64,000 nucleotides of DNA from Bradyrhizobium sp. CCGB01 (GCF_024199795.1 NZ_JANADK010000001.1:6324001-6388000); one strand, 5' to 3'. Counted from the stretch's first letter, positions 35,000-44,131 are shown. A program made the numbers and translations. Notes: a model not told the origin generated them from the sequence alone.

Positions 35000-35980
35000 A
35001 TGCAAGGCAGCCCTATCACCTTCATCGTCGCGTTCATCGTCGTTCTGGCGTTGATCGGCGTCGCTGCATGGCTGGTTCGCCGATTCGCCACCAGCCGGCT
35101 CGGTGCCAACACCCAGCGCGGCAGGATGCCCCGGCTCGCCGTGATCGATGCCGCTGCGGTCGATGGTCGGCGTCGCCTGGTGCTGGTCCGGCGTGACAAT
35201 GTCGAGCATCTCCTGATGATCGGCGGCCCCACCGACATCGTCGTCGAGCCGAACATCGTGCGCGCCGCGTCCGGCCGCGACCAGCTTCCGCAGCGTCCCA
35301 ATGCCGCCGAGCCGCCGCGCCTTGCGCCGATGCCGGATACCAGCGGCTGGGCCGACGAAGCGCCGCCGCGGCCCGAATTGCTCGATCATCCCGAGCCGCA
35401 AATGCCCGAGCCGCCGCCGCGGCCCGCACGTCCCTCTTTCGCCGACGAAGTGCGCCGGCCCGCTCCCGCGCTGGCCGAGCGCCGCAACGAGCCGCCACTG
35501 GCCGGCTTCAACCCGGAGCCGCTGGTGCCGCCGCGCCCCGAGCGCGAGCCACGCCCCGAACCGATGCCGCCGCGCGTTGCCCGCAACGAGCCGCCGCTGA
35601 TGCCGCGTCCGCCGCGCCAGAGCGAGCCGGTGAAGGTTCCGCCGGTGCGCGCCGAGCGTGCGGCCGCGCCTCCGCCGCCGGTACCGCAGGCTCCGCCTGT
35701 TCCGCCGCCGGCCCCCGCTCCAGCCGCGCCCTCGAACGCCGAGCAGAATCTCGCCGAGATGGCGCAGCGGCTCGAAGCCGCGCTTCGCCGCCCGGCCGGC
35801 GACACCGTCGCACCTCCGGTTGCGCCGGAGCCGCCCGCTCCGCCACCGCCGCGCGCCGCACGGAGCGAACCGCCGGCACCACCGGCGCCGCCGGCAAAGC
35901 CGGCCGCGGAGAAGACCAGCTTTGAAAATCTCGAAGACGAGATGGCCTCATTGCTCGGCCGTCCGAAGCCGTCTTCGTGA
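35000..35980 (+). CDS. fliO: FliO-like flagellar export accessory protein with long Pro-rich tail
   Basis: The 326-residue protein begins with a membrane helix (about 7-26, ITFIVAFIVVLALIGVAAWLV) followed by the FliO core GRMPRLAVIDAAAVDGRRRLVLVRRDNVEHLLMIGGPTDIVVEPNI. The remaining 240 residues are a Pro/Arg/Ala-rich disordered tail ending FENLEDEMASLLGRP. Ordinary FliO is only about 100-140 residues. FliO helps assemble the FliP ring. It starts after GGGGACAAGT and its stop overlaps the fliP GTG start. Confidence 0.88.
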   Translation: MQGSPITFIVAFIVVLALIGVAAWLVRRFATSRLGANTQRGRMPRLAVIDAAAVDGRRRLVLVRRDNVEHLLMIGGPTDIVVEPNIVRAASGRDQLPQRPNAAEPPRLAPMPDTSGWADEAPPRPELLDHPEPQMPEPPPRPARPSFADEVRRPAPALAERRNEPPLAGFNPEPLVPPRPEREPRPEPMPPRVARNEPPLMPRPPRQSEPVKVPPVRAERAAAPPPPVPQAPPVPPPAPAPAAPSNAEQNLAEMAQRLEAALRRPAGDTVAPPVAPEPPAPPPPRAARSEPPAPPAPPAKPAAEKTSFENLEDEMASLLGRPKPSS

Positions 35981-36738
35981 GGCTGCCGGCCCTCCCGCGT
36001 AGAGTTGTTTTTCTTTCTGTCCTGATCGCCGCGGCTTCGCTCGCGATGCCTGCGCATGCGCAGGACATCAGCATCAATCTCGGCGGCGGCGGTGCTGGCG
36101 GTGGCGGCGTCACCGAGCGCGCGATCCAGCTCATCGCGCTGCTCACGGTGCTGTCGATCGCGCCGTCGATCCTGATCATGATGACGTCGTTCACGCGCAT
36201 CGTGGTCGTGTTGTCGCTGCTGCGCACCGCGATGGGCACGGCGACTGCGCCGCCGAATTCGGTGATCATCGCGCTCGCAATGTTCCTCACCTTCTTCGTG
36301 ATGGGCCCCGTCCTGCAAAAATCCTACGACGAGGGCATCCGCCCGCTCGTCGCCAACCAGCTTGGCGTCGAGGACGGACTCCAGCGGGCTTCCGTCCCTT
36401 TGCGCGGCTTCATGCAGAAGAACGTGCGCGAGAAGGACCTCAAGCTGTTCCTGGATCTCTCCGGCGAGCCGCCGCCGGCAACGCCCGACGACCTCGCGCT
36501 GCGCATTCTCGTCCCTGCCTTCATGATCTCCGAACTGAAGCGCGCCTTCGAGATCGGCTTCCTGCTGTTCCTGCCCTTCCTGATCATCGACCTCGTCGTC
36601 GCCTCCGTGCTGATGTCGATGGGCATGATGATGCTGCCGCCCGCAACGATCTCGCTGCCGTTCAAGCTGATCTTCTTCGTGCTGGTCGACGGCTGGTCGC
36701 TGGTGGCCGGGAGCTTGGTGCAGAGTTACGGGGGATAG
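35977..36738 (+). CDS. fliP: Flagellar export gate protein FliP
   Basis: The 253-residue protein has a cleavable signal peptide (MPAHAQ), a Gly-rich linker and the FliP signatures MTSFTRIVVVLSLLRTAMGTATAPPNSVIIALAMFLTFFVMGP and FLLFLPFLIIDLVVASVLMSMGMMMLPP. Five FliP subunits form the core of the export channel. The GTG start overlaps the fliO stop (GTGA), so translation is coupled. The other export-gate genes fliQ and fliR lie on the opposite strand 2.6 kb away. Confidence 0.97.
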   Translation: MRLPALPRRVVFLSVLIAAASLAMPAHAQDISINLGGGGAGGGGVTERAIQLIALLTVLSIAPSILIMMTSFTRIVVVLSLLRTAMGTATAPPNSVIIALAMFLTFFVMGPVLQKSYDEGIRPLVANQLGVEDGLQRASVPLRGFMQKNVREKDLKLFLDLSGEPPPATPDDLALRILVPAFMISELKRAFEIGFLLFLPFLIIDLVVASVLMSMGMMMLPPATISLPFKLIFFVLVDGWSLVAGSLVQSYGG

Positions 36739-36805
36739 CTGCGGCTTTGCGGGAGCCGTCAACGACGCATCCTCTCCGCCCCGGCGATGGCCCCCGGCCC
36801 CTCCC

Positions 36806-36892
36806 CGTCATTGCGAGGAGCTCTTGCGACGAAGCAATCCAGACCGCCTCCACGGAGAGATTCTGGATTGCTTCGCTGCGCTCGCAATGACG
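36806..36892. repeat. REP-like palindrome, full copy 3
   Basis: CGTCATTGCGAG (36806-36817) and CTCGCAATGACG (36881-36892) are the outer arms; the inner GAAGCAATCCAGA/TCTGGATTGCTTC pair is also present. It lies after fliP. Confidence 0.85.
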
Positions 36893-36941
36893 GAGGTTGG
36901 GGCGATCTGTCGGGCCGCGCTGCGCGCGGTTATGCCCGCCC

Positions 36942-37178
36942 CTACCCTGTCACGTCATACTGCTTGCTGAGGTGATCGCCGATCTGCACCAGCATGGCGA
37001 CGCTCTCCGGGAAGCCTGCCCGGTCCCGCGTGGCCTGGTCGGCATCGGCGCGGAACTCCCAGCTGTCGCCGTCGCGGACGATCGAGATGGCGAGGTCGTC
37101 CGGGCCATCGACATGGGCCTTCAATTCGGCTCGCGCCATGGCGATGAGTTCGGCTTCGGTCTCGGCAGGCTTGCTCAT
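36942..37178 (-). CDS. Small conserved-looking hypothetical protein
   Basis: The 78-residue protein MSKPAETEAELIAMARAELKAH starts after GAGAGCG. It has a helix followed by a three-strand segment (DDLAISIVRDGDSWEFRADAD) and a terminal helix (SVAMLVQIGDHLSKQYDV). It is cytosolic. It lies between fliP and the giant TPR gene, but nothing ties it to motility. The function is unknown. Confidence 0.65.
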   Translation of the reverse strand: MSKPAETEAELIAMARAELKAHVDGPDDLAISIVRDGDSWEFRADADQATRDRAGFPESVAMLVQIGDHLSKQYDVTG

Positions 37179-37258
37179 TTCAACGCTCTCCCGGCATGAA
37201 GATGCTAGGTTGCCGCCTCGCGCGGCACCTGTCGAGAGGCCCAGAGGTAGCAGGGTTC

Positions 37259-40200
37259 CTACCGCGTCATCTTGATCTGCCGCACGACGGGGATCGTGGG
37301 CAGCGAGCCGGTGTGATCGGCCTCGTCCTTGGCCTGCGGCGAGGACGGTGCGCGGGCGGTGGCGTCGGGGAAGCGCTGCTTCATCTCGCGCAGGAAGCCG
37401 TCGAGCGTGTCGACGCTGGCAGCGAGCTTGGCGATCTCGGCGAACTCGGCGCTGGAGGACGCGGCCGGCTTGCTCGCGATGTCGAAGGCGACGCGGTCCG
37501 CGCTCTCGCTCATCAGCGGCGCATATTTCTCGCGGAAGCGCGACAGGCCGATCGAGTCGTCGGCGAGCGCATAACCGACGGCGGCGCGGATGATGTCGCT
37601 CTTCTCCACCGCGTTGAGCGGCTTGAAGTCGCGGAAACGGTCGCCGTAATAGAGCTCGATCTGCTCGGCGGATTCACGCCAGCGTCGCGCCGCCCAGAAG
37701 ATGTCGGAGCGCAGGCGGAGCACCTCGCGCCCGGAGACGTTGGAGACGATGTCGAGCGCGAGATCGTGGCGGCCGACGTCGCTTTGCGCACGCGCCTCCA
37801 GCAGCAGCCGCTGCTGCCGCAGCTCGCCGGAGAGATCGCTGATGCGGCTCGCGCGCAGCGCCGAGATCGCCATGTCGGGCTTGCGATTGGCGAGGTAGAT
37901 CATGGACAGGCGCGCGGCGACCTGGGCGCGGGCAGCGCCTTCGAGGCGGTGATCCACCTGGTATTGCAGCAGCTCGGCGGCCTGGTCGAGCAGGTCGATC
38001 GAGGCGAGACGGTCGGCCAGGCGGCGGATCAGCTCGTCGCCGCGGCGGCCGATCGGCGTCAGCTCGCGGAACTCGTAGAACATCCCGAGCGCCTCGACCG
38101 GCGGCAGCTCGTCGCCCTTGGGCCCCAGGAAGATCTGCGTGAACAGGTCGGAGGCAAGGTCCTGCGCCTGACGCGAGGCCTCGGCGTTCGGCTGGAGCTT
38201 TGTCGCGGTGCGCGCCGCCCTGAGCGCGTCCCGGTAGCGCCCGTTCTCGGCATAGATCTGCGACAGCATCTGCAGCGTCTTGACCTCGATCGAGTCGCCC
38301 CGCCAGGTCATCGACAGCGTCTCGAGCTCGCGCAGCGCGTCTTCCTTGGTGATCTCGTCGCGTTTCTGCCGCAGCGCCACTTCGAGCTGCTTGGCCTCGG
38401 CCGCCGCCTGACGATCGTTCGAGGCGACCGCGAACCTGTAGTCGTCGAGCGCGTCCTTGTCGTGCCCGAGCGCCTCGGCAAGCCGGCCGCGCAGCACGGC
38501 GAAACCGGGCGCCGCCTCAGGCGATATGCCGACCACCTCGATCTCGCTGCGGCGCTTGGAGGCGCCGGCGTAGTCCTTCACCTCGAGCGAGGCGCGCATC
38601 GCCTCCATCGTCACGATGCGCTGGATGTCGATCGGCAGCGAGGCGATGGCGAATTCGACGTTCTTGAACTTTTCGCGGGCATCCGCCCATTTGCCCTGGC
38701 GCGCATAGGCGAGCGCCTTCCAGAGCTGGGAATCGTGGCTGTTGCCGATCACGGGATTGGCGAGATCCTTCAGCCCCTGCGCGGGACGGCCGATCAGGAT
38801 GCTCGCGATCGCATGCATGATCAGCGCGCCGCTTTCCTCCTTGTTGAGGGGATCGCTCAGCATCAGGTCGGTCACCGACTTGGCTTCGTGGTACATGGCG
38901 CGCGACATGTAGAACTGCGCGAGATCGAGCCGGGGCAGCGAGCGCTGCGCCGGCTCGACGGCCGAGATCGCCGTGATCAGGCTGCCCTGGCGCGTCCAGA
39001 AATCCTCCGACTGGCCCTTGCGCCAGCCTTCCGGACTGAAGACCGGCCGCACCGCGGTCGGCGCCCGTTCGGCGGAGATATCGACCGGCGACAGCGTCAG
39101 TCCGCCCTTCTTGCCGAGAATGATCTTGTCGGATCCGACCTCGATGCCGACCTCGTCGGAGTTCGGCCGGATCGCGATGCCGTGCGCGGATTCGAGCAGC
39201 GAGAGATCGACGAGGTCCTGCCGCTTGATGAAGCCGCGCACCGGCCGCTGCCCGGTGACGACATAGAGCGTGTCGCCGGCGTCGGGGTCGGTCAGCTTGT
39301 GCAACTGGCCCGGATTGGCGAAGGGGATCGCGATATTGGCGAGCGCGGGGTCGGTGATGTTGCGCGACATCATCAGCGGCAGCGGCGTCGCCTGGATCTT
39401 GTCGGCGAGGGTCAGCAGCCAGTTGGTCTCCTTGCCGACCTCCTCGCTCGTCAGCGAGTAGACCAGCGGCCGGGTGAGACGGATGCGCACCGCCTGCCCC
39501 TTGTCGAGCGGCATGCGGCTGACCTCGCCGATCATCGCGCCGCCCCTGCTGCGGATCGCCTCGACGTCAATCGGCTTCGGCGTATCGAATACCAGCCACA
39601 CCGTATCGCCGCGGCGGAACGCCGCCGCAGGCGTTGCGACCTGAAGCGGGAAGATCACGCGCAAGCCGTCGCTGTCGCGGCGCACATCGACGCTGGCGAC
39701 AGCGGGCTGCGGCGCGGCCGGAGCCTCCGCAGGCGCAGCCTTGACGCTTTCCTTGACCGGCTCCTTTACGACCTCCTTGGGCGCTTCGGCCGCCGCGGGC
39801 TTGACGGGCGCGACCGCAGCTTCCGTTGCTGAAGGTGCAGGCTTCGACGCTTCCTTGGGCGCCTCCGCAGCGTCGGCCGCAGGAGCCGGCGCCGGCTTCG
39901 GCGCTTCAACGGTCGGCATCGCCGCCAGAGCTTCCGGCTTCACCTCGGGTTTGACATCGATTTTGGCTTCGCGCGCGATCGTCTCCGACGTCGGCGGCGT
40001 AACCTCGCGATGAGCGTCCTTCGGCTTCTCGGCCGCCGGCTTTTCAGGCGCGGGTCCATGACCGGCGGCAGGCTTGGCCTGCGCGATGATGGACTCGGCC
40101 GTTGCGGCGGTCTTGCCCTTGTCAGGCTGGAACGAGATATCGACGACGTAGTTCTTGTCGTCGCGGAAGGAATGCACGTCGGAATCGCCGATCAGGGCGA

Positions 40201-40978
40201 TCTCGACACTGGTCTGGTCGATGTCGGCCTTCTGCTTGATCGAGGCGACGTTCGGCGGCGCGGCGACGACGGCGTCCGCCAGATCGAAATTGAGATTGGC
40301 GTTGAACGCGAGCGTCAGCTTCTGCTCATTGAGCACGGAGGACACGCCGACGCCGTCGGGCATCTCGAACACGAAGCGGACGAAGGTCGGCTGCACCGAG
40401 GCACGGACGCGGATCTGCGGACGCTTCTTGGTCTCGGCCGCGGCGCGCTGGGCGCGCAAGGCACGTTCGGCGACACGCGCACGCTCGGCCAGTTCCTTGA
40501 CCACATCCATGGGCAGGCTTGGCGGCGGCCCCTTCCAGCCTTCCGGCAAGAGGTCGATGAAGGTGCGCTCGCCGGCATTCATGGTGTTGACGGTGACGCG
40601 CCGCGCCAGCGACAGGCGGATGGCGCCGCCGTCGGGATCGCGGCGGGCAGAATTGACGTAGTCGGGCGCACCTTCCGGAACGCGGTCGACGGGAACGTCG
40701 ACCGCCCGGTCGAAGCGAATGATGAGGATGGAGCCGGCCGTCGTCACCTCGGAGGGAACGTCCTCGCCGAGCTTGATCACGAGGCGGGCAAAACCACCGC
40801 CGGCCGAGAAAGTCGCCTCGCCCCGGATCGCATCGGCGGAACGGGCGGGGGCACTGAAGCCGATCAGAAGGCAGGCCGCCAGCACCGGCGCCTTGCGGAC
40901 ATGACGCGACAGCCCCCGCGCCAAAGCGCGGGCTCGCGACCACAATCCATCGGCAGCCTTCTGCGCCATTGGCGGCAT
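37259..40978 (-). CDS. Giant periplasmic protein with AMIN-like and TPR-like regions, possible MotC-type motor protein
   Basis: The protein of about 1239 residues has a signal peptide (VLAACLLIGFSAPARSAD). An AMIN-like beta domain follows (RLVIKLGEDVPSEV to RTFIDLLPE), then an Ala/Pro/Lys linker around residues 300-430. A second AMIN-like stretch comes next (LRVIFPLQVATPAAAFRRGDTVWLVF). A helical TPR-like second half makes up the rest (AKSVTDLMLSDPLNKEESGALIM, LKTLQMLSQIYAENGRYRDAL). It is the last gene after motE and has its own CtrA-like box. In Sinorhizobium, MotE assists the periplasmic motor protein MotC, so a MotC-like role is inferred from position. A GTG at 41008 is an alternative start. 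Confidence 0.72.
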   Translation of the reverse strand: MPPMAQKAADGLWSRARALARGLSRHVRKAPVLAACLLIGFSAPARSADAIRGEATFSAGGGFARLVIKLGEDVPSEVTTAGSILIIRFDRAVDVPVDRVPEGAPDYVNSARRDPDGGAIRLSLARRVTVNTMNAGERTFIDLLPEGWKGPPPSLPMDVVKELAERARVAERALRAQRAAAETKKRPQIRVRASVQPTFVRFVFEMPDGVGVSSVLNEQKLTLAFNANLNFDLADAVVAAPPNVASIKQKADIDQTSVEIALIGDSDVHSFRDDKNYVVDISFQPDKGKTAATAESIIAQAKPAAGHGPAPEKPAAEKPKDAHREVTPPTSETIAREAKIDVKPEVKPEALAAMPTVEAPKPAPAPAADAAEAPKEASKPAPSATEAAVAPVKPAAAEAPKEVVKEPVKESVKAAPAEAPAAPQPAVASVDVRRDSDGLRVIFPLQVATPAAAFRRGDTVWLVFDTPKPIDVEAIRSRGGAMIGEVSRMPLDKGQAVRIRLTRPLVYSLTSEEVGKETNWLLTLADKIQATPLPLMMSRNITDPALANIAIPFANPGQLHKLTDPDAGDTLYVVTGQRPVRGFIKRQDLVDLSLLESAHGIAIRPNSDEVGIEVGSDKIILGKKGGLTLSPVDISAERAPTAVRPVFSPEGWRKGQSEDFWTRQGSLITAISAVEPAQRSLPRLDLAQFYMSRAMYHEAKSVTDLMLSDPLNKEESGALIMHAIASILIGRPAQGLKDLANPVIGNSHDSQLWKALAYARQGKWADAREKFKNVEFAIASLPIDIQRIVTMEAMRASLEVKDYAGASKRRSEIEVVGISPEAAPGFAVLRGRLAEALGHDKDALDDYRFAVASNDRQAAAEAKQLEVALRQKRDEITKEDALRELETLSMTWRGDSIEVKTLQMLSQIYAENGRYRDALRAARTATKLQPNAEASRQAQDLASDLFTQIFLGPKGDELPPVEALGMFYEFRELTPIGRRGDELIRRLADRLASIDLLDQAAELLQYQVDHRLEGAARAQVAARLSMIYLANRKPDMAISALRASRISDLSGELRQQRLLLEARAQSDVGRHDLALDIVSNVSGREVLRLRSDIFWAARRWRESAEQIELYYGDRFRDFKPLNAVEKSDIIRAAVGYALADDSIGLSRFREKYAPLMSESADRVAFDIASKPAASSSAEFAEIAKLAASVDTLDGFLREMKQRFPDATARAPSSPQAKDEADHTGSLPTIPVVRQIKMTR

Positions 40979-41046
40979 GTCTTCCGGTTCGACGGCTCGC
41001 ACCGGCACTGGTGCCGGCCCCTGCCCTCGAATGTAGGTTTTGCCAA

Positions 41047-41061
41047 TTAAGGACTTCTTAA
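41047..41061 (-). promoter_or_regulatory. CtrA-like box before the giant TPR gene
   Basis: On the minus strand it reads TTAA-GAAGTCC-TTAAT, matching TTAA-N7-TTAA. It sits 70 bases upstream of the gene start and just past the motE stop, allowing separate transcription. Confidence 0.6.
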
Positions 41062-41071
41062 GTATGAGCCC

Positions 41072-41833
41072 TCAATTCGGCTTTTGCGTCGGCTTGCCGT
41101 CGATCTTGGGGAGGTCGCCGGCCGAGGCCGATTGATCGCCGCCGCCATTGGCCCGGCGGGCCATCTCGACCGTCAGCCGCTCGGCGGCCTCCGGCGACAT
41201 CACTCCCATGATGTCCGACATCTTTCGCGGCGCGATCTGGGAGGCGATCTCGATCAGCACGCTCATCTCGAGCCGGTCGAACACCCGCGCAGCGTCCTTG
41301 GGCTTCATGCCCTCATACATGGTCACGAGGCCCTTCATGCGCTGGGCTTCGGCGGCCTTCTGCTCGGCCTGGGTCGCGGAGATGCGGGATTCCACCGCCT
41401 TCATCTCCTCGACCTTGTTCTCGATGCGCTTCTCGGCCGACTTGAGCAGGCTCTCGCGGATGTCGATCTCGCGCTGGCGGGCCTCGATCTCCTGGCGGCG
41501 CGACTGCAAGCGTTCCAGGATCGCGCGCTCGGAGGCCGAGACCTGCGGCTGGGCCTCGTCCATCTTGACCACGGTGCCCTCGGGCTTGGTCTCGGGTGCG
41601 GCGGGCTTCGGCGCCTCCTTCGGCGCGCCATGGGTCGATCCCGTGATGTCGGGGTCCTCGCGGCCGGTTGGGAAGTTCAGATTCTCCTGCGCCCAGGACT
41701 TTTTCACCTGGCTCGGCTGGTAGTCGAACACATAGCCGCCATTGATCACGAGGCCCACGACCTTGAGCGTGGCAAGCCCTGCGACGGCGACCAGAACGAC
41801 CGGAATGACGCGGATGTTACGGAAGGACTTCAT
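41072..41833 (-). CDS. motE: MotE-family flagellar motor chaperone
   Basis: The 253-residue protein has an N-terminal signal/anchor helix (about 9-30) and a Pro/Lys linker. A coiled coil follows (about 95-155, SERAILERLQSRRQEIEARQREIDIRE). The C-terminal MgtE-N-like domain has MYEGMKPKDAARVFDRLEMSVLIEIASQIAPRKMSDIMGVMSPEAAERLTVEMA. This is the MotE architecture. In Sinorhizobium, MotE is a periplasmic chaperone for MotC, which tunes motor output. It lies nine bases after the DUF6468 gene and before the TPR gene. Confidence 0.88.
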   Translation of the reverse strand: MKSFRNIRVIPVVLVAVAGLATLKVVGLVINGGYVFDYQPSQVKKSWAQENLNFPTGREDPDITGSTHGAPKEAPKPAAPETKPEGTVVKMDEAQPQVSASERAILERLQSRRQEIEARQREIDIRESLLKSAEKRIENKVEEMKAVESRISATQAEQKAAEAQRMKGLVTMYEGMKPKDAARVFDRLEMSVLIEIASQIAPRKMSDIMGVMSPEAAERLTVEMARRANGGGDQSASAGDLPKIDGKPTQKPN

Positions 41834-41842
41834 ACCCTGACT

Positions 41843-42289
41843 TTATGCGGCAAGACCGTTGGATCGTCGGCGCTCGGAGAAGGCTTCGGCCGCAGCCGCC
41901 ACCGCCTTCGCCGACGAGGGCTTGGCGGTCGGCGTCGCAACCGTTTCCGGGCTCGTCACGGGGCGCGCGGCGATTGCGATCTTGGACAGGCGCCGCACCA
42001 CGTTGTCGGCTTCGCCGAGCTGCTTGTAGAGCTGGTCCGACATCTGCGTCGCCGCCGCAAGCTGGCTGCCGAGGTTCTCGTTGACGTCGCGGACGGCGAG
42101 TTTCAGCCCGCCGATCGCGCGTTCGGCGATCTCGGTGGCGGTGATCAGCTCGCCGATGACCGCCTTCAGCGAATGCTCGTCCGCCTTCAGCCGCGTCAGC
42201 CGCTTGTTGAGCATGACGCAGTAGACGATCGTCAGCATCAGCAGGATAGCCACCAACGTCTCGATCGCCATTCCCAGGGAGTGGTTCAT
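41843..42289 (-). CDS. DUF6468-type protein of the flagellar switch operon
   Basis: The 148-residue protein starts within the fliM stop (ATGA overlap) after GGAGGCCCC. It has an N-terminal membrane helix (MAIETLVAILLMLTIVYCVML), a heptad-like coiled coil (about 33-105, LKADEHSLKAVIGELITATEIAERAIGGLK) and an Ala/Thr/Lys tail. I place it in the uncharacterised DUF6468 family found next to fliM in Bradyrhizobium relatives. Translation coupled to fliM suggests work at the switch or motor. fliN is not in the window, and this short protein is not FliN. Confidence 0.8.
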   Translation of the reverse strand: MNHSLGMAIETLVAILLMLTIVYCVMLNKRLTRLKADEHSLKAVIGELITATEIAERAIGGLKLAVRDVNENLGSQLAAATQMSDQLYKQLGEADNVVRRLSKIAIAARPVTSPETVATPTAKPSSAKAVAAAAEAFSERRRSNGLAA

Positions 42290-43488
42290 GGGGCCTCCAT
42301 CATCTTGTTCTGCTCGTCGACCTTCTCGAACATCGCAAGTGTCGTACTTGGCTTGCGCAAGGGTTTCGTCACGCGGATGGCGACGCGGTCGCCGACCCGG
42401 CCCATCCGCCCCTCGGTCAGGGTGACGTCGCCGCAGCGCACGGTCACGGCGGCATCCGCGCGCATCTCGAGCGGCAGCGTGTCGCCGACCTTGAGCCGCA
42501 TCAGCTGCTTGAGCGGGATGTCGGCCTCGTAGAGCACGGCATCGACGGCGATCTCGGCCTGCACGATCTCGGTGGCGAAATGGCCCTCCCAGATCTGGTC
42601 GCGGCCGAACTTCTCGCCCATGAACATCTGGAGCAGCACGCCCCGGATCGGTTCGATGGTCGCATAGGGCAGCAACAGCTCGATGTTGCCGCCGCGGTCT
42701 TCCATGTCGATGCGCAGGCGCACCAGGATCGCCGCATTGGCGGGCCGGCTGATCGCGGCGAAACGCGGGTTGGTCTCGAGCCGGTCGATCGTGAAGGTCA
42801 CCGGCGACAGCGGCCGGAACGCCTGCTCGGCATCGGCCAGCACCACCTCGACCAGCCGTTTGACCAGCTCGGTCTCGATCGTGGTGTAGGGCCGGCCCTC
42901 GATGCGGAGCTGGCTCGAGCCGCGGCGGCCGCCGAGCAGCACGTCGATCATCGAGTAGATCAGGCTGGAATCGACCGTCGCCATGCCGAAGTTTTCCCAC
43001 TCCTCGGCCTTGAACACCGAGAGCACGGCCGGCAGCGGGATCGAGTTCATGTAGTCGCCGAAGCGCACCGAGGTGATGCGGTCGAGCGAGACTTCGACGT
43101 TGTCGGAGGTAAAATTGCGCAAGGAGGTCGTCAGCAACCGCACCAGGCGGTCGAAGACGATTTCGAGCATCGGCAGACGCTCGTAGGAGACCATCGCCGA
43201 ATCGATGATGGCGCGAATGCCGGAATGGTCGTCGAGGGTGACGTCGCCGACGGTGAAGCCGAGGAGGTTGTCGATCTCCTCCTGCGACAGCACCCGCTCG
43301 CCGGAGTTCTTGCCGGTGCCGAGATCGCGGCTGCCGTCCTCGACCATGGCCGCCCATTGCAGGGCCATGGTCTCGGATAGCTCGTTTTCGGCAGCAGCCT
43401 TCGCGGCCTCCGCGGGATCCTCGGAATCAAGCGAGGCCTCCCATTGGGCGGCAATTGCATCCTGGTCGACTTGTTCGTTGCCCGCCAT
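42286..43488 (-). CDS. fliM: Flagellar motor switch protein FliM
   Basis: The 400-residue protein has a long acidic N-terminal extension of about 65 residues before LSQEEIDNLLGF. The middle domain follows (SAMVSYERLPMLEIVFDRLVRLLTTSLRNFT, with SVRFGDYMNSIPLPA; DVLLGGRRG). A SpoA-like C-terminal domain ends the protein (LKVGDTLPLEMRADAAVTVRCGDVTLTEGRMGRVGDRVAIRV). FliM links the C-ring to CheY-P. It lies 19 bases after fliL and overlaps the next gene. Confidence 0.96.
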   Translation of the reverse strand: MAGNEQVDQDAIAAQWEASLDSEDPAEAAKAAAENELSETMALQWAAMVEDGSRDLGTGKNSGERVLSQEEIDNLLGFTVGDVTLDDHSGIRAIIDSAMVSYERLPMLEIVFDRLVRLLTTSLRNFTSDNVEVSLDRITSVRFGDYMNSIPLPAVLSVFKAEEWENFGMATVDSSLIYSMIDVLLGGRRGSSQLRIEGRPYTTIETELVKRLVEVVLADAEQAFRPLSPVTFTIDRLETNPRFAAISRPANAAILVRLRIDMEDRGGNIELLLPYATIEPIRGVLLQMFMGEKFGRDQIWEGHFATEIVQAEIAVDAVLYEADIPLKQLMRLKVGDTLPLEMRADAAVTVRCGDVTLTEGRMGRVGDRVAIRVTKPLRKPSTTLAMFEKVDEQNKMMEAP

Positions 43489-43507
43489 GATCCCTAGACC
43501 ATCATGC

Positions 43508-44008
43508 TCACTGGATCACGACTTCCTTGAACAGCACCGCGCTGACCTGGATCGGGGAAACCGCCGCGTTGACGCGCTTGGTCAGCTCTTCCCTGAGGCG
43601 GAAGACGCCGGCGGATCCGTTGAGGTCGGAGGAGCGCAGCTCGCGCACATAGGTCTGGAAGATGTCGGTGATGCGCGGCATGGTCGGCTTGATCGCCTCG
43701 ATCTGCTTCTCTTCCTTCAGCTCCAGCACGATCTTGAGCTTCAGATATTGCACGCGCTCGCCGGGCGCGCCGGCGAGGTTGACCATGATGTCGGGCACGT
43801 CGACGAAGGCCGGCGGCTTCGGCGGCGGCGCCGCCTCGGCATGATGCTCGTCGTCGCCATGACGGAAGAAGAAGAACCAGGTTGCGGCACCGCCGCCGAG
43901 GACGGCGAGCAGGCCGACAGCCATGATGATGAGCTTGAGCTTGTTCTTCGGCGGAGCGGCTTCCGCGCCTTCGGCGGCTGCGCCGCCTTCCGCTTCATTG
44001 TCTGCCAT
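43508..44008 (-). CDS. fliL: Flagellar basal-body protein FliL
   Basis: The 166-residue protein has an acidic N-terminus, one membrane helix (about 26-46, KLKLIIMAVGLLAVLGGGAATWFFFF), a His/Glu-rich linker and a periplasmic domain with VDVPDIMVNLAGAPGERVQYLKLKIVLELKEEKQIEAI, ending FKEVVIQ. This is the FliL pattern. FliL rings support the stator units. It is the first gene of the fliL-fliM-DUF6468-motE operon. Two CtrA-like boxes lie upstream. Confidence 0.95.
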   Translation of the reverse strand: MADNEAEGGAAAEGAEAAPPKNKLKLIIMAVGLLAVLGGGAATWFFFFRHGDDEHHAEAAPPPKPPAFVDVPDIMVNLAGAPGERVQYLKLKIVLELKEEKQIEAIKPTMPRITDIFQTYVRELRSSDLNGSAGVFRLREELTKRVNAAVSPIQVSAVLFKEVVIQ

Positions 44009-44131
44009 GGTCGATCGGCTCGCTCATCTCATAAGGAATCGAAAGAGCGAAGCCTCCTGGCAGACAGTGACGCGATACAAATGCCCCAGCGCAGTGCGCT
44101 CCTCTTACATGCAAACGCTACGGTAATAATG

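Noticed and set aside
37196..39832. 878-codon plus-strand frame opposite the giant TPR gene
   Set aside because: It is an antisense shadow. The minus frame has the signal peptide and domain pattern.
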